Shown: positions 43,036-53,456, counted from the stretch's first letter. The stretch is DNA of 64,000 nucleotides from Portibacter marinus (GCF_021533195.1 NZ_JAJNKB010000010.1:1-64000), one strand, 5' to 3'. Notes: generated by a model from the letters alone, not told the origin. Numbers and translations: made by a program.

Positions 43036-44155
43036 ATTGCTCTACCCATCTTTTGAAGAATATATCATTAGTATAATAGTAGTTCTCGTTGTTATCCAGT
43101 TTTTCAAAAAGCAGATGTTTACTTTGCAAAGCTTCAACAGATTGAAGTGCTGAGGATCCTGAAAATCCATATTTAGACAGGAAAGATTGTTTGGTTATTT
43201 GATCTACCTGACCTTCTTTAGCCACTGCAACCAATAAATTCCACTGATTCTTAGGAAGAATATTCTCCAATTGTAAAAAGCTCACCTCAAATTGTTTCAG
43301 GCACTGTAGTTTTGATTTATTCAAGATGTATGGGTCTACTTCCTTGTTGGTATTGCCGAATACTTGATTACAAAGAAAATGGGTGTAAAAAGTATAAGTT
43401 TCACTCCAGGTCAAGATTTCATGTATATGTTGATCTCTAATGGTTTTTTCATTCTCTTCAAAGTGTTTCTTAATAAATTCAAAATAGGGCGCATATCCAA
43501 TTTTGTGGATGGTCATTTGTGCGGTAGACCCAAAAAGAGGTTTTTTCTGAGTACTGAATAATCCAGCTAAGAGATGGGTCTCGCTACCGGAAAAAAGTAA
43601 GTGTAATTTTGGAGAACTAATGAGGTGACTTCTTAGGGTTGCATCTATCAATGACCCGTTCTTATAGGTTTCAATAACCTGAAATTCATCGATGGCAATT
43701 TGGATGGTCTGCCGGGATTCTTCTAACAACTCCATCACACCGGTCATGGAGGCACTTACATCCGAACCATCTTTAATTTCTAATTTCAATTCAGGGTTAC
43801 CGGTAATGGCATCAATCTTAATGCTTGGTTGAAATCTTTGAAATGTTTTGATTATTTTGGATAGCTTAGATTCCTCTTCTGAAAATTTTCTGGTGACCGC
43901 GGATACAAATGCATTGATAAAATCTTCATCAGATCTTGTATTTAAAACATCAAGATATATGGTGATAACATTCTTTTGGGTTTCCAGATGGTGATGAAAA
44001 TGATGAATAAGATGACTTTTACCCAGTCGGCGATCAGAAAAAAGCACCAGGTTTCTCCTATTCTGAAAGGCCTCATTTAGCAGCTCGAGATCATCCTCTC
44101 GGTCACAAAAATAGTCTGGACCTCTATAATTAAACAATTCGAATGGGTTATCCAT
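43028..44155 (-). CDS. Antisense-oriented P-loop ATPase (archaeal-type AAA/STAND-like)
   Basis: The 375-residue product lies on the opposite strand between rfbB and rfbA. It has a degenerate Walker A, FSDRRLGKSHLIHHF near 39-53 (the first Gly replaced by Ser), Walker B-like IQIAIDEFQVIE near 151-162, the sensor segment LHLLFSGSETHLL, and a C-terminal winged-helix-like half (QWNLLVAVAKEG, SKYGFSGSSALQSVEALQSKHLL). This is the PF01637 ATPase family, frequent in Bacteroidota and often mobile or duplicated. The function is unknown. Its 3' end overlaps rfbB by eight bases, suggesting insertion into a once contiguous rfbBA region. Confidence 0.78.
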   Translation of the reverse strand: MDNPFELFNYRGPDYFCDREDDLELLNEAFQNRRNLVLFSDRRLGKSHLIHHFHHHLETQKNVITIYLDVLNTRSDEDFINAFVSAVTRKFSEEESKLSKIIKTFQRFQPSIKIDAITGNPELKLEIKDGSDVSASMTGVMELLEESRQTIQIAIDEFQVIETYKNGSLIDATLRSHLISSPKLHLLFSGSETHLLAGLFSTQKKPLFGSTAQMTIHKIGYAPYFEFIKKHFEENEKTIRDQHIHEILTWSETYTFYTHFLCNQVFGNTNKEVDPYILNKSKLQCLKQFEVSFLQLENILPKNQWNLLVAVAKEGQVDQITKQSFLSKYGFSGSSALQSVEALQSKHLLFEKLDNNENYYYTNDIFFKRWVEQFR

Positions 44156-44313
44156 ACTCTAATATAAGCCTTTTTAAGTAAAATTCATATTATATGATTC
44201 ATATATTATGAAACATACATTACGGTATATATTTTATGAATCTATTAATCTTTTACTAAGCACACTTAGGTTTGGTTTCATTTTTGCACCCTCTTCATAA
44301 AAAGTATAAATCA

Positions 44314-45174
44314 ATGAAGGGAATTATTCTCGCTGGTGGATCAGGAACAAGGTTATACCCTATCACAAAGGCCATATCCAAACAACTGATGCCTATCTAC
44401 GATAAGCCGATGATTTACTACCCGCTCTCAGTGCTTATGCTATCCGGAATCAAAGAAATACTAATCATCACTACAACTGAAGATCAGGCTTCTTTTAAAA
44501 GACTACTGGGAGATGGTAAAGAATTGGGTTGCCGATTCGAATACGCGGTGCAGCATACACCTAATGGATTAGCTCAGGCGTTCGTAATTGGAGCCGATTT
44601 TATTGGAAAAGATTCCGTTGCATTAATACTAGGTGATAATATCTTTTGGGGTTCGGGGTTGTCTCAACTTCTACAGGAAAGTGCGCGTATCCAGAAAGGC
44701 GCGAGAGTATTTGCTTTTCCGGTTCATGATCCGGAAAGATATGGGGTGGTTGAATTCGACAAAGAAAAAAAGGCCATCTCTATTGAAGAAAAACCAGCAA
44801 AACCTAAATCTAATTATGCCGTGCCTGGATTATATTACTATGACAATCAGGTGGTGAATATTGCGCGAAATCTAGAACCTTCTGCTCGTGGTGAATATGA
44901 AATCACTTCCGTGAATCAAGCTTACCTTCAAGCGGATCAACTCAGTGTGGGAATAATGAATAGAGGTACTGCCTGGTTAGATACTGGAACTTTTCAGTCC
45001 CTGGCAGACGCCTCTGAATTTGTCAGAGTCATCGAGCAACGCCAGGATTATAAGATCGGATGTATCGAAGAGGTCGCTTATAGAATGGGTTTTATAGATT
45101 GTGACCAACTTAAAAGTCTGGCAGCCCCGCTTATTAAAAGTGGTTATGGTGAGTACCTGATGCGAGTTTGTTAA
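44314..45174 (+). CDS. rfbA: Glucose-1-phosphate thymidylyltransferase
   Basis: RfbA makes dTDP-glucose, the substrate of RfbB. I use the ATG at 44314 (286 residues, [24 protein letters not shown]); a TTG 42 bases upstream is not supported. Motifs: GGSGTRLYP near 8-16, [13 protein letters not shown] near 27, [11 protein letters not shown] near 109-119, [15 protein letters not shown] near 141 and [20 protein letters not shown] near 161-180. A near-consensus -7 box CATTTTTG is at 44279-44286. The gap 44156-44313 is very AT-rich, with a palindrome TTCATATATTATGAA at 44198-44212. Its stop overlaps the next, opposing gene by four bases. Confidence 0.93.
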   Translation: MKGIILAGGSGTRLYPITKAISKQLMPIYDKPMIYYPLSVLMLSGIKEILIITTTEDQASFKRLLGDGKELGCRFEYAVQHTPNGLAQAFVIGADFIGKDSVALILGDNIFWGSGLSQLLQESARIQKGARVFAFPVHDPERYGVVEFDKEKKAISIEEKPAKPKSNYAVPGLYYYDNQVVNIARNLEPSARGEYEITSVNQAYLQADQLSVGIMNRGTAWLDTGTFQSLADASEFVRVIEQRQDYKIGCIEEVAYRMGFIDCDQLKSLAAPLIKSGYGEYLMRVC

Positions 45175-46346
45175 TCACACGAACAAATTAGATTGTCTCC
45201 GTAATTCTGCTTCACTAACCTGTATCCTTTAGTATATGGGTATCCCCCACCTATTCCTAAATTTTCTGCTTTGATGGTATATTGACATTGAAAATCAATC
45301 GTGCTCTCATTCTCCTTTAGATCATTGGGGTCACAATATTCGTTTTCAGTCGCAGAACAATTGGTAGTAATTAAATTTCCTAATACATTATTCAAAATAA
45401 ACTTAATGTCTATTTCATAGGTAGAAGCAAGTGTCTCATCAATGTCGGTCGCATATCTACCGGCAGGTTCACCTTTTCTCACGATTGAATCAGGGTATAT
45501 CTCAAATTTATCAATGAAAAAGGAATGTATGGTCGCCACCTTTTGAAACTGGTTATTCTCTTCAAAATTCAAATTTCTAAACTCCTCTGTAAAGGTTTTA
45601 TCTTCCATATCAAAAAACTGAGGTGATAACTCTGCCATTTCAGTATCAACCCAAATCTCGTTAATTAAGTATTCAAAAGCATTGAGTACCCTGCCTTTTC
45701 CAACACCTATGGTATCAAATCGTGAACACTTCATTCGAACATCTGCACTTTTTGCTAGATAGTATACGCCTGGCTTTCGTGATCCCGGAATAGGCAGTTT
45801 ATAATCTTCGCTGAGAGACCATGATCCCTCATATGCACTACATGGACAATAAGTTTGTACTTCATTGATATCCAAATAAGGCGAATTATAACTATCGTTG
45901 AAGTCTTTGTCAAAAAAATCAGAAAGAGGATGAACTCCTATTTCCAGACCTTCTTTTGAAGATTCACTGAAATACTGGCTTACCCATCCTAAGATTGCCC
46001 CTACAACTACAAATCCCACACAATAAAGAGCCAATCTAGTCCTCAGCATAGTTGAAGATGCCCTGTTTTTTTCCAATTCAGATTTGATCTGCTGATTTTC
46101 CCTTTCGATATTGACAAGTGCCTGGGCAAGATTTTCTTTTTCAATGAGTCTTTGAATATTATCGATCGAACGTTCATACATCCCTTGCGTTCCATTGCCA
46201 TAAATCAATTTTGTAAATTGACTTGCACTAATGCTTAAATCCTTAGAAATTACGCCAAAGGTCGTTGTGCCGAATCTGCTGGTATTTTTATTCCAAACAC
46301 CATAGCGCTCCTCAAGCTTACTTATAAATTTTTCTGTCAAATCCAT
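45171..46346 (-). CDS. Membrane-anchored HTH-like protein with a Cys-rich extracytoplasmic domain
   Basis: The 391-residue product has no signal peptide. Residues 1-75 are helical and resemble a phage-like/XRE DNA-binding unit ([20 protein letters not shown]). A charged coiled coil (about 68-97, [25 protein letters not shown] region) and one membrane helix (about 104-127, [21 protein letters not shown]) follow, then about 260 residues outside the inner membrane. That part is beta-rich with at least nine Cys ([30 protein letters not shown]). This is the topology of a transmembrane one-component regulator, but I know no named family. Its start is divergent from the SGNH-SusCD operon, whose promoter shares the gap. 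The 3' end overlaps rfbA by four bases. Confidence 0.6.
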   Translation of the reverse strand: MDLTEKFISKLEERYGVWNKNTSRFGTTTFGVISKDLSISASQFTKLIYGNGTQGMYERSIDNIQRLIEKENLAQALVNIERENQQIKSELEKNRASSTMLRTRLALYCVGFVVVGAILGWVSQYFSESSKEGLEIGVHPLSDFFDKDFNDSYNSPYLDINEVQTYCPCSAYEGSWSLSEDYKLPIPGSRKPGVYYLAKSADVRMKCSRFDTIGVGKGRVLNAFEYLINEIWVDTEMAELSPQFFDMEDKTFTEEFRNLNFEENNQFQKVATIHSFFIDKFEIYPDSIVRKGEPAGRYATDIDETLASTYEIDIKFILNNVLGNLITTNCSATENEYCDPNDLKENESTIDFQCQYTIKAENLGIGGGYPYTKGYRLVKQNYGDNLICSCD

Positions 46347-46428
46347 TTAATGCCAAGCAATATCAGGTGTGAAAATGTGTGAATCAGTATAAAATATTGT
46401 AAAATTTTAAAACAAACAAATTATATTT

Positions 46429-46459
46429 TTTGTTATAGCGCTTGAGTTAACTAATTTCA
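46429..46459 (+). promoter_or_regulatory. Promoter of the SGNH-SLC13-SusCD operon
   Basis: TTTG at 46429-46432 and TAATTTCA (two mismatches from TAnnTTTG) at 46452-46459 are exactly 19 bases apart, 48 bases before the first gene. An AACAAA/TTTGTT inverted arrangement overlaps the -33 region and could serve as a regulator site in the gap shared with the divergent HTH gene. Confidence 0.4.
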
Positions 46460-46507
46460 CCGCCGCTATTGAACCTCATTTACTAAATATATAGAACTAA
46501 ATTTACT

Positions 46508-47266
46508 TTGAAGAAGCATATCCTTTTTTTTATAAATCTTATTTTACTGTTATCCTCCCTTTGTGCATATAGTCAAGAAGAGACCCCAACAGATATTTTA
46601 TTTATAGGAAATAGTTATACATATTTTTGGAATTTACCTCAGCAGATTAATGCCATGGCCAAGGCAAAGGGTATCAACCTGTTCGCTACTCAATCAACAG
46701 CCGGTGGAACCAACCTTGGTCAGCATTGGAGAGGCGAAAAGAATCTTCAGACAAAGGAGTTGGTAAATACCCAGTCATATGACATGGTAATCTTACAGGA
46801 TCATAGTCTCAGGGCAATTGATCATCCAGATAGCCTGAATTACTATGTTAAATTATGGTCCGATCTGATTCGATCAAAAGGTGGCGAAGTTTATTTGTAT
46901 ATGACCTGGTCAAGAAAATGGGATCCTTATATGATTTCCACCATTTCTAAGGAATACGAAAATATAGGCAAAGAGATAAAATCGATAGTGGTTCCAGTAG
47001 GTTTAGCTTGGAAAAGAGCACGAGAGTTACGACCGGAATTAGATCTCTACGATCCAGATGGTTCTCATCCATCAACCATTGGCACTTACTTAACAGCGTG
47101 TGTTTTTCTTGAATTTCTATCCGGTGAAAATCCTATTGGGTTGCCATATCGATTGATAGATGAAGATAAATTCGGGCAAAAGTTATATCTCAATATTTTA
47201 TCACCTGAAGATGCTCTCTTTTGTCAAAAAGTAGCGCACGAAATATACAGCATTGATAACAACTAA
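46508..47266 (+). CDS. Secreted SGNH/GDSL-type hydrolase
   Basis: No ATG precedes the signal peptide; a TTG at 46508 gives MKKHILFFINLILLLSSLCAYSQ, a complete Sec signal, so a TTG start is likely (252 residues). SGNH blocks: ILFIGNSYTYFWNLP near 31-45 (Ser nucleophile), STAGGTNLGQHW near 65, VILQDHSLRAI near 95, and LYDPDGSHPSTIGTYL near 183-198 (Asp-x-x-His). The shape resembles DUF4886-type hydrolases. It probably de-esterifies an imported or surface-bound ligand. The SLC13 symporter starts inside its end (14-base overlap), so it is the first gene of the uptake operon. Confidence 0.75.
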   Translation: MKKHILFFINLILLLSSLCAYSQEETPTDILFIGNSYTYFWNLPQQINAMAKAKGINLFATQSTAGGTNLGQHWRGEKNLQTKELVNTQSYDMVILQDHSLRAIDHPDSLNYYVKLWSDLIRSKGGEVYLYMTWSRKWDPYMISTISKEYENIGKEIKSIVVPVGLAWKRARELRPELDLYDPDGSHPSTIGTYLTACVFLEFLSGENPIGLPYRLIDEDKFGQKLYLNILSPEDALFCQKVAHEIYSIDNN

Positions 47267-48746
47267 AACAAAATATAGTAAAGAAAGAATAGGTTTGATT
47301 CTTGGGCCGGTAGTTTTTCTGGTCGTTCACTTTGGTGTTCAATTGGAAGGTCTCAGTGATCAGGGGCATGCTGTGCTAGCCAGTACATTATGGATAGCCA
47401 TTTGGTGGATCACCGAAGCCATTCCTATTGCAATTACTTCTATCCTTCCTATTGTTTTGTTTCCACTTACAGGCGCTCTAGGTCTTTCTGAAACCACTGC
47501 TTCATTTGGTCATAAATATATATTCCTTTACATAGGGGGATTTATCATTGCTATTGCCATAGAAAGGTGGAATTTACATCGAAGGATAGCCTTGACCATT
47601 ATCAATTATATCGGAACCAATATGAAGCGTATTGTGCTTGGATTCATGGTCGCCACTGCGTTTCTTTCCATGTGGATTTCGAATACTGCAACTTCTGTCA
47701 TGATGGTGCCTATTGGAATGGCCATTGTGGCACAGTTGAAAGATAATCTTTCCACACCTGAAAACGAAAACCAGATTTTTGGGAAAATGTTGATGTTAGC
47801 TATTGCCTACAGTGCATCGATCGGGGGAGTAGCTACTCTAATTGGTACTCCACCCAACCTAGTACTTGCGGGTATTCTGGAGGAGCTGTATCATGTTGAA
47901 CTATCCTTTGCCAAATGGATCATTTTCGGACTACCAGTCGCCATTGTTCTTCTTTTTATATGTTGGAAATATTTAACTGAATATGCATTTAAATTGAATG
48001 TGGTATCCTTTCCAGGGGGCAAGCCAGAAATTCAAAGACAATTAAAAGAGCTTGGGAAGATAAGCTATGAAGAGAAATCAGTCTTGATTGTTTTCGCTTT
48101 GACTGGATTTGCATGGATTACCCGATCATTTTTACTGCAAAGCTTCGTACCCGATCTTGACGACACAATTATCGCGGTAGTAGGTGGTTTGCTTCTTTTT
48201 TTACTTCCTGCAGCCAAAGGAAAAGGTAGAAAGCTGCTGACTTGGGAAGAGGCCGTCAATTTGCCTTGGGGAATATTGCTTTTATTTGGAGGAGGTCTGG
48301 CGCTAGCGGAAGGATTCAGCACCAGTGGTTTGGCAGGGTTTATTGGAAATAAGATGTCTCTTTTAGACGGAATTGCCATCATCCTTTTACTGCTCATTTT
48401 GGTAGCCGCTGTCAATTTCCTTACTGAAATAACCTCTAATCTTGCAACAACTGCAATGATGCTTCCTATACTAGCGCCTTTGGCACTTGGAATTAATGTA
48501 CATCCTTATCTTCTGATGGTAGGTGCGACTGTTGCCGCATCCTGTGCATTCATGCTTCCTGTTGCAACCCCACCCAATGCAGTAGTCTTTGGATCAGGAT
48601 ACCTTAAAATATTTGATATGGTCAAAGTGGGAATCTGGATGAACATTATCTCCATTCTCTTATTGACTATGTTTGTCTACTACCTTCTCCCTTTTCTCTG
48701 GGATTTCGATCCTATGAATTATCCTCAATTTTTAAAGAATCGCTAA
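47253..48746 (+). CDS. SLC13/DASS-family sodium:carboxylate symporter
   Basis: This 497-residue protein has about twelve membrane segments and DASS signatures: ITEAIPIAITSILPIVLFPLTGAL near 55-78, SNTATSVMMVPIG near 143-155 with the SNT motif, the second repeat ITSNLATTAMMLPILAPLALG near 392-412, and the signature TPPNLVLAG near 198 and ATPPNAVVFGSGYL near 436-449. It imports di- or tricarboxylates or sulfate with sodium. The start is a TTG at 47253 overlapping the SGNH gene. Its place before SusC suggests that the acid released by the operon's hydrolases is the cargo. Confidence 0.9.
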   Translation: MITTKTKYSKERIGLILGPVVFLVVHFGVQLEGLSDQGHAVLASTLWIAIWWITEAIPIAITSILPIVLFPLTGALGLSETTASFGHKYIFLYIGGFIIAIAIERWNLHRRIALTIINYIGTNMKRIVLGFMVATAFLSMWISNTATSVMMVPIGMAIVAQLKDNLSTPENENQIFGKMLMLAIAYSASIGGVATLIGTPPNLVLAGILEELYHVELSFAKWIIFGLPVAIVLLFICWKYLTEYAFKLNVVSFPGGKPEIQRQLKELGKISYEEKSVLIVFALTGFAWITRSFLLQSFVPDLDDTIIAVVGGLLLFLLPAAKGKGRKLLTWEEAVNLPWGILLLFGGGLALAEGFSTSGLAGFIGNKMSLLDGIAIILLLLILVAAVNFLTEITSNLATTAMMLPILAPLALGINVHPYLLMVGATVAASCAFMLPVATPPNAVVFGSGYLKIFDMVKVGIWMNIISILLLTMFVYYLLPFLWDFDPMNYPQFLKNR

Positions 48747-48756
48747 AATTTAGAAT

Positions 48757-51700
48757 ATGTTGAAAATTACTCAATTTACTATTTTATTCATGCTTACCTG
48801 TTGCATTCTCACAGCCCAGCAAACAGTTACTGGCTTGGTGACAGGAAACGATGGATTACCACTCATTGGTGTCAATATTTTTGAAAAAGGCACTGATAAT
48901 GGTACGACTACTTCAATCGAAGGTACTTATACCATAGAAGTCCAAAACGAAAATGCTGTTCTCACTTATTCTTACATAGGTATGCAGGAAGTCGAGCGAA
49001 TTGTAGGACAAAAATCGAACATCGACGTCATCATGTCTGAAGATGCAAAAGTGTTAGATGAAGTAGTGGTGACGGCACTTGGATTAGAACAAGACAAGGA
49101 TAATCTTGGATATGCCAGTTCAAATGTAGACGGACAAAGTATAGTAAAATCTGGGGAGCCTACTGTTCTTAATTCATTAGCTGGAAAATCTTCCGGTGTA
49201 AGGATTACAAGAAATTCAGGAGATCCCGGAGCTGGATCCTATATTCAAATTCGTGGACTTTCCACCATTACAAGGGATAATCAGCCATTGATAGTTGTCG
49301 ATGGTATACCTATCAGCAATGATGTAAGAGGAAATAGCGACAGAGGAGGTGTCAGTCAGGAGTCTAGATTAAATGATATAAACCCGAATGATATTGAAAG
49401 TATATCTGTACTGAAAGGGGCTTCAGCTGCAGCCTTGTATGGGACACAGGCTTTAGGAGGTGTGATTTTGATAACTACCAAAAGTGGAAGCTTTCAATCC
49501 AAAACCAGGGTCTCCTTGAAAAGTACTTATTCATTGGATGTGATCAATAGAATTTATCCCCTACAAACAACCTATGGACAGGGAGATCGAGGCGTTTGGA
49601 ATCAAAGAGCTAGGGATTCGTGGGGAGATAAAATAGCTGATCGTAGTGGAGGTACAGACAATTTCGATACCTCTGGTGAGTATTTTGTGGACCAGGAAGG
49701 AAACATTTACTATCCCATTATCGATAAAACTTCTCAGACCATTTATGATCAAAGTAATTTTGATCAAATTTTTCAAAATGGTCAATTTCTTGAAAATAAC
49801 TTGAGTGTCAATGGAGGTAACAAATCAACTGCAGTTTACTTCAGTCTGAGTGATATGAATCAACAAGGAATTATACGAAACAACTCAGATTACCGTCGAA
49901 CAACTTCAAGAATGAATGTCAAGCATCTTTTCTCTGACAAAGTTAAATTGAATGTAACTTCTAATTATACGCGTACGGCGTCAAATCGAATACAAAAAGG
50001 AGCAAATTCTTCTGGTCTCTATCTGGGTTTACTTCGAACACCTCCTGATTTTGATAATACAGGATACCGTGGTGAATACTTTAGAAATTCAGATGCTTCT
50101 CCAGTTCCCAACAGACACAGATCTTATAGAGAACCTATTGCGGCGGATGGAACTCCCACATACAACAATCCATCTTGGACGATTAATGAGCAAGAAAATA
50201 AAGCAAAAGTGGACCGTTTCATTAGCAGTGCAGAATTAACGGTATCACCCACCTCGTGGATAGATTTGATAGGAAGAGTGGGATTGGATCATTATTCTGA
50301 GAAAAGAAATGAATTCTTTACTCCGGGATCAGCAGCAGGTGCATTCAATTCAGGACTTTATGAGCAATCCATTGCTACCAATACTGTTTTTAATATGGAT
50401 TATATCGCTAAGGCTACCAGAAATCTGACCAATAATTTGAACGCAACGGCACTAGTAGGGTTTAATTATAATCAAAAATCAAGAAATGTTAATGGTGTCA
50501 ACACCGTAAATTTCATTCAATTTGTGGATGTAGCGAGTGTTGTAAGAGATAAGGACAATGCACTTCCTGAGAATGTCACAACCGCGAGTTCACAGGGACA
50601 GGAGCGCACAGCTGGGGTTTACTCTTCACTTTCTTTGGATGCCTTCGATATGTTGTTTGTTAATGGTACTCTTAGAGTAGAATCTGCTTCTACATTTGGA
50701 GATGCGGCGAACAATACTTTTCTTTTTCCTTCAGTTTCAGCCGCATGGCATTTTAATAAATTAGGTAGTCTTCAGAATGATATTTTCTCTTTTGGTAAAC
50801 TAAGGGCTTCATATGGTGAAGTGGGGGTCCAACCGGCAAGATACAATACCTCTAATGTGTATGTTTCACCTACCTTCAATGATTCATTTGGGGGAGGTCT
50901 GAATTTGGGATTGTATGGAAATGGAGGTTTTGTACCTAGCGCATTTAGAGGAAATTCTTCACTCTTGCCTGAGCGCAAGAAGGAGTTTGAAGTTGGCACG
51001 GACCTCAGATTCCTAAAGAATAGACTTTCATTCAGTGCTACCTACTTTGATAACGTAACTGAGGACGTACTACTTGACTTTCCAGTCGCTAATTCTAGAG
51101 GATATAGTCAAATTTATGCGAATGGGGCAGAGATCAGAAATGATGGGTTTGAACTGGACTTAGGTTACGATATCATCCGTAATCAAAACATGAATTGGAA
51201 CCTGACTGCAACATTTACCAGAGTAAGAAATGAAGTCACTGATCTGAACGGAATTCAATCCATCAACTTAGGAGGATTGGCTGCTGTGAATTCAAGGGCA
51301 ATTGAAGGCCAACCACTAGGTGTATTATGGGGATCGAGAACATTGCGAGATGAAAATGGTGCAATCGTGTATGATGAAAATGGATTTCCTGAGCAAGATG
51401 AACTAGAAGGCGTAATCGGCGACCCTAATCCAGATTGGCAGGGATCGTTAATTTCAAGTTTCAGCTACAAAAACTTTACCTTAAGTTTACTATTTGAAAC
51501 CTTTCAGGGGGCTGATATTTTCGCAGGAACGAAGTCAGTCTTAACTGATTTGGGAAGATGGAAAGGTACTGACAACGAAATCACTGCATCTAGGAATCTC
51601 AAAGAATACAATGGCAATATCATTTTTATAGGTGAAACCTTTAGAGGTAATGTTCAAGACTTTGGTGCAGGACCTGTCGCTTTAACTGAGTCTTGGTATA

Positions 51701-51999
51701 ATGGAGATGGAGGGTTTTTTAGCAATGGAAATGATGAATTGTTTATTGAAGACGGCTCCTGGTCCAGACTACGTGAAATGAGCCTGTCTTATCGATTGAA
51801 TCCCGGATGGACCAATAGCACTCTTGGAAAAGGTGGCATGGAACTCACCTTGACTGGTCGCAATCTTCTATTATGGTCGCCTTTCGAGGGAAATGATCCG
51901 GATACCAATCTTTCTGGAGTAAGCGTAGCGAGAGGTATTGATTATTTTAATAATCCTGGAACCAAATCTTATGTATTAAGTCTTCTTCTTGATTTTTAA
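48757..51999 (+). CDS. SusC/RagA-family TonB-linked outer membrane transporter
   Basis: The 1080-residue product has a signal peptide ending LTAQ (about 21), a carboxypeptidase-regulatory-like domain (VTGLVTGNDGLPLIGVNIFEKGTDNG, about 24-95), a TonB-box-like DEVVVTALG near 100-108, the plug (AGKSSGVRITRNSGDPGAGSYIQIRG near 143-168, GVILITTKSG) and a 22-strand barrel ending in LSLLLDF with a C-terminal Phe. SusC proteins take up ligands delivered by SusD. The SLC13 gene ends ten bases upstream and the SusD gene starts nine bases downstream. Confidence 0.93.
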   Translation: MLKITQFTILFMLTCCILTAQQTVTGLVTGNDGLPLIGVNIFEKGTDNGTTTSIEGTYTIEVQNENAVLTYSYIGMQEVERIVGQKSNIDVIMSEDAKVLDEVVVTALGLEQDKDNLGYASSNVDGQSIVKSGEPTVLNSLAGKSSGVRITRNSGDPGAGSYIQIRGLSTITRDNQPLIVVDGIPISNDVRGNSDRGGVSQESRLNDINPNDIESISVLKGASAAALYGTQALGGVILITTKSGSFQSKTRVSLKSTYSLDVINRIYPLQTTYGQGDRGVWNQRARDSWGDKIADRSGGTDNFDTSGEYFVDQEGNIYYPIIDKTSQTIYDQSNFDQIFQNGQFLENNLSVNGGNKSTAVYFSLSDMNQQGIIRNNSDYRRTTSRMNVKHLFSDKVKLNVTSNYTRTASNRIQKGANSSGLYLGLLRTPPDFDNTGYRGEYFRNSDASPVPNRHRSYREPIAADGTPTYNNPSWTINEQENKAKVDRFISSAELTVSPTSWIDLIGRVGLDHYSEKRNEFFTPGSAAGAFNSGLYEQSIATNTVFNMDYIAKATRNLTNNLNATALVGFNYNQKSRNVNGVNTVNFIQFVDVASVVRDKDNALPENVTTASSQGQERTAGVYSSLSLDAFDMLFVNGTLRVESASTFGDAANNTFLFPSVSAAWHFNKLGSLQNDIFSFGKLRASYGEVGVQPARYNTSNVYVSPTFNDSFGGGLNLGLYGNGGFVPSAFRGNSSLLPERKKEFEVGTDLRFLKNRLSFSATYFDNVTEDVLLDFPVANSRGYSQIYANGAEIRNDGFELDLGYDIIRNQNMNWNLTATFTRVRNEVTDLNGIQSINLGGLAAVNSRAIEGQPLGVLWGSRTLRDENGAIVYDENGFPEQDELEGVIGDPNPDWQGSLISSFSYKNFTLSLLFETFQGADIFAGTKSVLTDLGRWKGTDNEITASRNLKEYNGNIIFIGETFRGNVQDFGAGPVALTESWYNGDGGFFSNGNDELFIEDGSWSRLREMSLSYRLNPGWTNSTLGKGGMELTLTGRNLLLWSPFEGNDPDTNLSGVSVARGIDYFNNPGTKSYVLSLLLDF

Positions 52000-52008
52000 A
52001 AATAAATT

Positions 52009-53429
52009 ATGACTAAAATAATAACCATTATACTACTTTCCACTTTGCTATATGCTTGCAGTGGATTAGTAGACGGAATTAATCAGGATCCCAATAATCC
52101 AACAAGTGCGTCTTATGAAAACATCCTTACAGGATCTCAGGTAGGGAATATCATACTACAAACGGGAGAAACCGCCAGAAGAGCAGGAATTTTTAGCGGA
52201 TATTACACCGGACTTGATCGTCAGCACTTGGGTTTTAGCAATTATTCCTTGACCACTAGTGACTTTAACGCTTTGTGGTCTGATATTTACGTTGATACCT
52301 ATCGAAATGCACTAGTAGCTGCGGATGCCGCTGAACAGGAAGGAATAGAAGGTATTACACTTGGAATAACCCAGGTGATGCGTGCCTATGCTATCGGTAC
52401 TGCAGCCTCTCTATATGGTGATGTTCCTTTTGAAGAAGCCGGAAAGATAGAAATCGAAAATCCTGCATATGAGGAACAATTGGCAGTATATAATTCGGTG
52501 CAAAGCCTTTTAGATCAAGCTATTTCTAATTTGGAAAGCGGAGGCGGCCGTCCTGCTTCTGGTGCAGATATATATTACAATGGAGATCCTGAACGATGGA
52601 GAGAAGCGGCCTATACACTTAAAGCCAGGTTTTTCATGCACACTCAGGAATACGCACAAGCATACAGCGCTGCTCAAAATGGGGTCAGTTCTTTTGGCAG
52701 TTCCATGTATGCTCCACATGGTAGTGGATTAGAAGAATCCAATTTGACTTATTTATTTTTCGCAGTAGAAGTAAGGGGCGCAGATGTGATTGTTTCAGAT
52801 TTTATGAGCAGTTTGGTTGATTCGGATCCTCTTGAGAATACAGATCCCGGTCTATATAGAGGCCATTCGAAGACAGATGAAACCGCAAGATTTAACTTCT
52901 ATTTTAACAGAAATAATCTAGGAGTTCAGCCCAACACTATAGATGGTTTTGCTGCTGCTACAGCCTCTGCACCTTTGATTACCTATCAGGAAAATTTATT
53001 AATCCTGGCCGAAGCTGGATTTAGAAGTGAAGGATTTGAGGAGGCACTCATAAGACTTAATGATTTTAGGGCATTTATGAACGAAGGTGGTTACATTGCC
53101 GACGGGCCTGCTCCTGATTTGCTATACGATCCATTTGAAGAAGCTGATTTCACGTCCGGAGGAATCGAAAACATGGATGGTATTGATAAGGAAGCCGCGC
53201 TTCTAAGGGAAATTTTAGAAGAAGATTTGTCACCTTCTTTAATCAAATAGAGGGTTTTAATGATATCAGAAGGACATTGAATGAAATCGGTGTTAGAGTT
53301 CCCGTTCAGCCTAACATGGGGTCTGAACTTCCACAAAGATTCCTATATCCACAGAGTGAAATAGACAGAAATACAAGTGTTCCTAATCCTATACCTGGAT
53401 TGTTCACTCCTACAGATATCAATCAGTAA
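52009..53429 (+). pseudogene. SusD/RagB-family lipoprotein gene interrupted by a one-base frameshift
   Basis: The first 413 codons (52009-53250) are a typical SusD: lipobox LLYACSG near 14-19, GIFSGYYTGLDRQH, the TPR-like helices (IYVDTYRNALVAADAAE) and RGHSKTDETARFNFYFNRN. The frame then stops after ILEEDLSPSLIK. In the frame one base back, from about 53226, the sequence continues FVTFFNQIEGFNDIRRTLNE and runs through QRFLYPQSEIDRNTSVPNP to a stop at 53427-53429, the conserved SusD C-terminus. A single A missing from a GAAGAAAGATTT-type context near 53217-53226 would restore one 473-residue protein. It is a recent mutation, a sequencing error or a programmed shift; the rest of the gene shows no decay. 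Confidence 0.85.
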
Positions 53430-53456
53430 TTATTGCTTGAAGAAAAAAAATTGACA

